A stretch of DNA of 64,000 nt. Origin: Actinacidiphila oryziradicis. Its GTDB lineage: Bacteria; Actinomycetota; Actinomycetes; Streptomycetales; Streptomycetaceae. Shown in pieces: positions 60,167 through 64,000 of the stretch. Each line of letters starts with the position of its first letter. Within the stretch, counting starts at the first letter, position 1. The translations under genes and the position numbers were made by a program. Under the pieces are notes generated by a model, which had not been told where the DNA came from, did no database searches, and saw only the letters and a program-made list of their open reading frames with translations. The stretch covers positions 62,001-126,000 of the forward strand of contig NZ_SUMC01000019.1 of the NCBI RefSeq assembly GCF_005047355.1, in the 5' to 3' direction.

Positions 60167-61686
60167 CGGCCGCCCTCCTGCGTGGTGTTGAGGATATTGA
60201 CGCCGCGGAACAGCGCGGAAGGGCAGCCATGGCTCACGGAAGCGACCTGGCCGGGCTGTGCCTTGCCGCAGTTGAAAGCTCCGCCCAGAACATAGGTCTG
60301 CGGGCCGCCGACGGCCTCCATCGAGCCCCAGAAGTCGGTGGTGGTCGCCTGGTAGGCGACATCGCGCAGCTGTCCGGCCAGCCTGCCGTTCTCGATCCGG
60401 AAGAACCGTTGCCCGGTAAATTGAAAATTGTACCTTTGCATGTCGATCGACCAGGAGCGGTCGCCGACGATGTAGATCCCGCGCTCCACGCCCGCGATGA
60501 GATCCTCGGTCGACGGTCCGTCCGGCGCCGGCCGCAGCGACACATTCGCCATCCGCTGCACCGGGACATGCGCCGGCGAATCCGCGTAGGCGCAGCCGTT
60601 GGACCGTTCGAAGCCGGTGAGCTTCGCGATTCTGCGGTCCAGCTGATAGCCCACCAGGGTGCCGTCCTTCACCAGGTCCCAGGACTGGCCGGCCACCCCC
60701 TCGTCGTCGTAACCGACCGTCGAAAGGCCGTGCTCGGCGGTGCGGTCGCCGGTCACATTCATCAGCTCGGAGCCGTACTTCAACTTCCCCAACTGGTCGA
60801 AGGTGGCGAAGGAAGTGCCCGCGTAGGCCGCCTCGTAGCCCAGCGCGCGGTCCAGCTCCGTGGCGTGCCCGATCGACTCATGGATGGTCAGCCACAGATT
60901 GGACGGGTCCACCACGAGGTCGTACGAGCCCGCCTCGACCGACGGCGCCCGCATCTTCTCCGCCAGCAGCTCCGGGATCTCCGCCAGCTCCGAGTCCCAG
61001 TCCCAGCCGGTGCCGGTCAGATACTCCCAACCGCGCCCGACCGGGGGTGCCAGGGTCCGCATGGAATCGAACTCGCCGCTCTCCGCGTCCACCGCGACCG
61101 CCGTCAGCTGCGGATGCAGCCGTACTCGCTGCTGTGTCGTTGTCGTACCGGCCGTGTCCGCGTAGAACTTGTTCTCCTGGACGGTCATCAGTGAGGCGTC
61201 CGCGTGCGCCACGCCGTCCGCCGCCAGCAGGCGTGCGCTCCACTCCGCCAGCAGACCCGTCTTCTCCGCGTCCGGTACGTCAAAGGGATTGATTCCGTAC
61301 GACGAGACCCACACCCTGTCGGCGTGCACCGGCTCGGCCGCCAGCTCCACCCGCTCGTCCGACCCGGCAGCCGCGATGACCTTGGCCGACAGCTTCGCCA
61401 TCGCCACCGCCTGCCCCGCCACTCGGGCGGCCCCGTCCATAGTCGGATCCACGCCCGAGGCGAAGCCCCACGCCCCGCCGTGCACCACCCGGACCGCGTA
61501 TCCCGCGTCCGTGCTGTCCGACGAACCGGAAGTCCTGCCGTCCCGCAGCCGCCACGAGGCGCTGCGCACCCGCTCGAAGCGGAAGTCGGCGTGGTCCGCG
61601 CCCAGCGCCCGGGCCCGGGCGAGCGCCGCGTCGGCCAACGCCCGCAACGGCAACGCCAAGAATGACTCATCCACTTCATGAGGCAC
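60163..61686 (-). CDS. TldD-type zinc metalloprotease subunit
   Basis: 507 aa. LRALADAALARARALGADHA, WRLRDGRTSGSSDSTDAGYA, the zinc motif LWLTIHESIGHATELDRALG (HExxxH with H, E, H), and the cysteine in YVLGGAFNCGKAQPGQVASV, likely a zinc ligand. TldD is the active half of the TldD/TldE protease. ATG 61686 begins MPHEVDESFLALPLRALADA. Start codons and stops overlap in ATGA with the next gene, so the two are made together. Confidence 0.92.
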   Translation of the reverse strand: MPHEVDESFLALPLRALADAALARARALGADHADFRFERVRSASWRLRDGRTSGSSDSTDAGYAVRVVHGGAWGFASGVDPTMDGAARVAGQAVAMAKLSAKVIAAAGSDERVELAAEPVHADRVWVSSYGINPFDVPDAEKTGLLAEWSARLLAADGVAHADASLMTVQENKFYADTAGTTTTQQRVRLHPQLTAVAVDAESGEFDSMRTLAPPVGRGWEYLTGTGWDWDSELAEIPELLAEKMRAPSVEAGSYDLVVDPSNLWLTIHESIGHATELDRALGYEAAYAGTSFATFDQLGKLKYGSELMNVTGDRTAEHGLSTVGYDDEGVAGQSWDLVKDGTLVGYQLDRRIAKLTGFERSNGCAYADSPAHVPVQRMANVSLRPAPDGPSTEDLIAGVERGIYIVGDRSWSIDMQRYNFQFTGQRFFRIENGRLAGQLRDVAYQATTTDFWGSMEAVGGPQTYVLGGAFNCGKAQPGQVASVSHGCPSALFRGVNILNTTQEGGR

Positions 61687-61879
61687 GGCGGCCCCCCTTT
61701 CTGCCGGTCACGACTCCCATGCAGGCAGTGAATCATGCCGCGCTGACAATCGGGCCGGGCGGGCATTTCTGTAGGGATCCGACAGGGACCGCCCGACGCC
61801 CCTGTCGGGGTCGATTCTCCGTACCCGAGCGTAGACCGATAGTTTTCGTACTCCAGACACTTAGCGAAAGGGTGATCCG

Positions 61880-62584
61880 TTGAGCCGCTCGGTTCTCGTC
61901 ACCGGAGGAAACCGGGGCATCGGCCTCGCTATTGCCCAGGCCTTCGCCGATGCGGGTGACAAGGTCGCCATCACATACCGCTCGGGCGAGCCCCCCAAGG
62001 GCTTTCTCGCCGTCAAGTGCGACATCACGGAGAGTGAGCAGGTCGAGCAGGCCTACAAGGAGATCGAGGAGAAGCAGGGCCCGGTCGAGGTACTGGTGGC
62101 CAACGCCGGTGTCACTCGCGACCAGTTGCTGCTCCGGATGTCCGAGGAGGATTTCACCTCAGTCCTGGAGACCAACCTCACCGGGACCTTCCGGGTGGTG
62201 AAAGCCGCCGCCAAGAAAATGCTGCGCGCCCGCAAAGGCCGGATCATCCTCATCTCCTCGGTGGTCGGCCTGCTCGGCTCGGCGGGCCAGGCGAACTACG
62301 CCGCCTCCAAGGCCGGACTGGTCGGCTTCGCGCGCTCCCTCGCCCGGGAGCTCGGCTCGCGCAACATCACCGTCAATGTCGTCGCGCCCGGCTTCGTCGA
62401 CACCGATATGACCCGGGTGCTCACCGACGAGCAGCGCAAGACCATCGTCGGGCAGGTCCCGCTGGGCCGTTACGCCCAGCCGGAGGAAGTCGCCGCCTCG
62501 GTCCGCTTCCTCGCCTCCGACGAGGCCGCATACATCACTGGAGCCGTCATTCCCGTAGACGGCGGATTGGGCATGGGTCACTGA
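61880..62584 (+). CDS. fabG: 3-oxoacyl-ACP reductase
   Basis: 234 aa short-chain dehydrogenase. SVLVTGGNRGIGLAIAQAFA (cofactor site TGGNRGIG), VLVANAGVTRDQLLL (NAG), ISSVVGLLGSAGQANYAASK with catalytic Ser, Tyr and Lys, and VAPGFVDTDMTRVLTDEQRK. It reduces 3-oxoacyl-ACP with NADPH in fatty-acid elongation. TTG 61880 is used because AAAGGG lies upstream and the protein starts at the usual place. inhA follows after five bases: a two-gene operon as in mycobacteria (mabA-inhA). Confidence 0.93.
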   Translation: MSRSVLVTGGNRGIGLAIAQAFADAGDKVAITYRSGEPPKGFLAVKCDITESEQVEQAYKEIEEKQGPVEVLVANAGVTRDQLLLRMSEEDFTSVLETNLTGTFRVVKAAAKKMLRARKGRIILISSVVGLLGSAGQANYAASKAGLVGFARSLARELGSRNITVNVVAPGFVDTDMTRVLTDEQRKTIVGQVPLGRYAQPEEVAASVRFLASDEAAYITGAVIPVDGGLGMGH

Positions 62585-62589
62585 GCAAA

Positions 62590-63369
62590 ATGAGTGGAAT
62601 CCTCGCAGGCAAGCGCATCCTCGTCACCGGCGTCCTCACAGACTCCTCGATCGCCTTCCACACGGCCAAACTCGCACAGGAAGAGGGTGCCGAAGTCGTC
62701 CTCACCGGCTTCGGACGGCTCAGCCTCGTCGAGCGGATCGCCAAGCGGCTGCCGAAGCCCGCGCCGGTCATCGAGCTGGACGTACAGAACACCGAGCACC
62801 TCGACGGGCTGGCGGCCAAGGTCACCGAGCACATCGGCGAGGGCATCAACCTCGACGGCGTGGTGCACTCCATCGCCTTCGGACCGCAGGACGCGCTGGG
62901 CGGCAACTTCCTGCACACTCCCTGGGAGTCGGTCGCGACCGCGGTCCACGTCTCCGCGTACTCGCTGAAGTCGCTGACCATGGCACTGCTTCCGCTGCTG
63001 GAGCAGCGCGGCGGCTCGGTCGTCGGCATGGACTTCGACGCACAGGTGGCGTGGCCGAAGTACGACTGGATGGGCGTGGCCAAGGCGGCGCTGGAGTCCA
63101 CCTCCCGCTACCTCGCCCGTGACCTGGGTGAGAAGAACATCCGGGTCAACCTGATCTCGGCCGGCCCGATCAAGTCGATGGCCGCCAAGTCCATCCCGGG
63201 CTTCGAGGACCTGGCGGCGGTGTGGGACTCCCGCGCCCCGCTGAAGTGGGACCTCGCCGACCCGGAGCCGGCCGCTCGCGGCGTCGTCGCCCTGCTGTCG
63301 GACTGGTTCCCGAAGACCACGGGCGAGATCGTGCACGTCGACGGCGGTCTGCACGCGATCGGCGCGTAA
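62590..63369 (+). CDS. fabI: Enoyl-ACP reductase (InhA/FabI type)
   Basis: 259 aa. MSGILAGKRILVTGVLTDSS, IAFHTAKLAQEEGAEVVLTG, LDGVVHSIAFGPQDALGGNF, SAYSLKSLTMALLPLLEQRG, FDAQVAWPKYDWMGVAKAAL with the active-site Tyr and Lys, LISAGPIKSMAAKSIPGFED. It does the last reduction of each fatty-acid cycle using NADH. The sequence is close to InhA/FabI. It follows fabG directly and is ended by the hairpin at 63410. Confidence 0.95.
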   Translation: MSGILAGKRILVTGVLTDSSIAFHTAKLAQEEGAEVVLTGFGRLSLVERIAKRLPKPAPVIELDVQNTEHLDGLAAKVTEHIGEGINLDGVVHSIAFGPQDALGGNFLHTPWESVATAVHVSAYSLKSLTMALLPLLEQRGGSVVGMDFDAQVAWPKYDWMGVAKAALESTSRYLARDLGEKNIRVNLISAGPIKSMAAKSIPGFEDLAAVWDSRAPLKWDLADPEPAARGVVALLSDWFPKTTGEIVHVDGGLHAIGA

Positions 63370-63409
63370 CCGCCTTCGGGCAGGGCCCGGGACCGCCTCG
63401 GGCGCGATG

Positions 63410-63442
63410 GCCCCGGCCCGCCTCTTCGGCGGCGGCCGGGGC
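63410..63442 (+). terminator. Hairpin after fabI
   Basis: Arms GCCCCGGCC and GGCCGGGGC with a partly paired CGCC..GGCG inside, 41 bases past the fabI stop. Confidence 0.65.
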
Positions 63443-63525
63443 ATCGGCACGCCCGGGCCCGGGTGTCACCCGGATGGCCGACCAGAACTGGGCGCCGGGG
63501 GCCCGGGAGTGCGCACGATGGCCGC

Positions 63526-63828
63526 ATGCTGCGCATTCCGGCACTCCTGCTTCTCACCGGCGCCGCGTGCGGCGTCACCGTTCAGGCCGCGTGGGCCGCG
63601 GGGCCTGAGCAGACCGAATGCCGTACGTCCGTGAAGGGCAGCGAAGGCATCGCGATCTGCTTCAATCCCGACCCTGACATCGATCACGCACAGCTGCACA
63701 TTGAGTGCCGCCGCTGGTGGGACCCGGATGTGGACGGCCGCCCGGTGGCGGTGGGCCCCGCCGAGACCGTGACGCTCTCCGACCGCTGCTGGAAGGAGAT
63801 CCAGAGCGTCTGGGTCACCCTCCGCTGA
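63526..63828 (+). CDS. Small secreted protein with cysteines
   Basis: 100 aa. Signal peptide ~1-24 (MLRIPALLLLTGAACGVTVQ, AAWAAG). The mature part (~76 residues) holds TECRTSVKG, IAICFNPDPD, LHIECRRWWDPDVDGRP and LSDRCWKEIQSVWVTLR: four cysteines that can form two disulfides. I do not recognise the family. ATG 63526 has no strong ribosome site; TTG/GTG choices upstream would spoil the signal peptide. Its end overlaps the convergent regulator gene by 14 bases. Confidence 0.7.
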   Translation: MLRIPALLLLTGAACGVTVQAAWAAGPEQTECRTSVKGSEGIAICFNPDPDIDHAQLHIECRRWWDPDVDGRPVAVGPAETVTLSDRCWKEIQSVWVTLR

Positions 63829-64000
63829 CCGTCCAGCCGAGGCTCCAACTGAAGGCGTGCCCGCCCGCCTCTGCGGCCGCCGTCGCCGCGTTTCCGGCGC
63901 GGATGGCATCCACCAACCGCGTGTGGTCCACATACTGCTCCGGGCGCAGCTCCTCGCCGAGGTCCGCCTGCAGGAAGCCGCGGATCACCTCGCCCAGGTC
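63815..64000 (-). CDS. GntR/FadR-type regulator, C-terminal end (partial)
   Basis: 61 residues to the stop: DLGEVIRGFLQADLGEELRP, QYVDHTRLVDAIRAGNAATA, AAEAGGHAFSWSLGWTVSGG. The H..LVDAI.AG....A..A...H pattern is the last helices of the FCD effector domain of FadR-like GntR regulators, including one of the metal-binding histidines. The start and DNA-binding domain are outside the window. Confidence 0.8.
   Translation of the reverse strand, partial: DLGEVIRGFLQADLGEELRPEQYVDHTRLVDAIRAGNAATAAAEAGGHAFSWSLGWTVSGG

Noticed and set aside
58754-61686. Idea that TldD/TldE mark a RiPP gene cluster
   Set aside because: No precursor peptide, YcaO or transporter genes lie nearby; TldD/TldE are widespread housekeeping proteins in Streptomyces.

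Overview
The window reads as chromosomal DNA of a Streptomyces or close relative. GC content is very high, codon third positions are almost all G or C, GTG and TTG starts are frequent, and the gene content and order (cobalamin operon next to a LAXTG-type surface protein and a PitH2-like phosphate transporter, then the Asp23 cluster, TldD/TldE, FabG/InhA) match what I recall of the S. coelicolor SCO1860 to SCO1814 region. That synteny is from memory and was not computed here.

Layout. 1-2.6 kb: galactan utilisation, with the 3' end of a GH42 beta-galactosidase, a collapsed galactanase copy and an intact GH53 galactanase. 2.6-4.6 kb: an alpha/beta hydrolase followed by debris (epoxide-hydrolase fragment, a 164-bp element with 18-bp inverted ends, a DUF5753 remnant and a DUF397 gene). 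4.6-9.4 kb: an ArsR regulator with a metallo-hydrolase and a 17-bp perfect inverted repeat over the arsR start codon; a VOC protein; a tRNA-Trp-like gene; a semialdehyde dehydrogenase divergent from an IclR regulator. 9.4-13.9 kb: a SigE-family sigma factor with a membrane partner, an amidohydrolase, and a peptidoglycan amidase-like gene interrupted by an intein and carrying two frameshifts.

14.2-32.3 kb: a LAXTG-type surface protein and a cobalamin operon on the minus strand. It starts from a promoter and a cobalamin riboswitch at about 32.0-32.2 kb and runs cobD, cobQ, cobN, chelatase ID subunit, cobO, cobB, cobI, cobM, cbiG-cobJ fusion, cbiX, cobC, ending at a hairpin. Most junctions overlap by a few bases, so translation is probably coupled. 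The genes cover chelation of cobalt, C20, C17 and C11 methylation, ring contraction, amidation, adenosylation and aminopropanol attachment; other ring methylation and reduction steps are not encoded here. Several of these coding sequences carry in-frame copies of dispersed or tandem repeats, which is unusual.

32.3-43.2 kb: a PHO-box-controlled phosphate transporter, amine-type oxidoreductase, class II aldolase, alpha/beta hydrolase, an unknown HEAT-like protein, a frameshifted VOC gene, an ABC-F ATPase preceded by an apparently leaderless 7-residue uORF, a small HTH protein and an enoyl-CoA hydratase. 43.5-46.6 kb: an Asp23/Gls24-AmaP envelope-stress type cluster. 46.6-64 kb: GH15 glucosidase/trehalase, SURF1, a small zinc protein, a DEDD exonuclease with BRCT, alcohol dehydrogenase, subtilisin, acetate symporter with its DUF485 partner, MoaA, small membrane proteins, KptA, TldD/TldE, FabG and InhA of fatty-acid synthesis, a small secreted protein and the 3' end of a GntR regulator.

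The most notable items are the frameshifted amidase with an intein in its conserved HVPEN/HGDPG site, and the repeat colonisation of the cobalamin operon. I found no CRISPR array, intact transposase, prophage or secondary-metabolite cluster.
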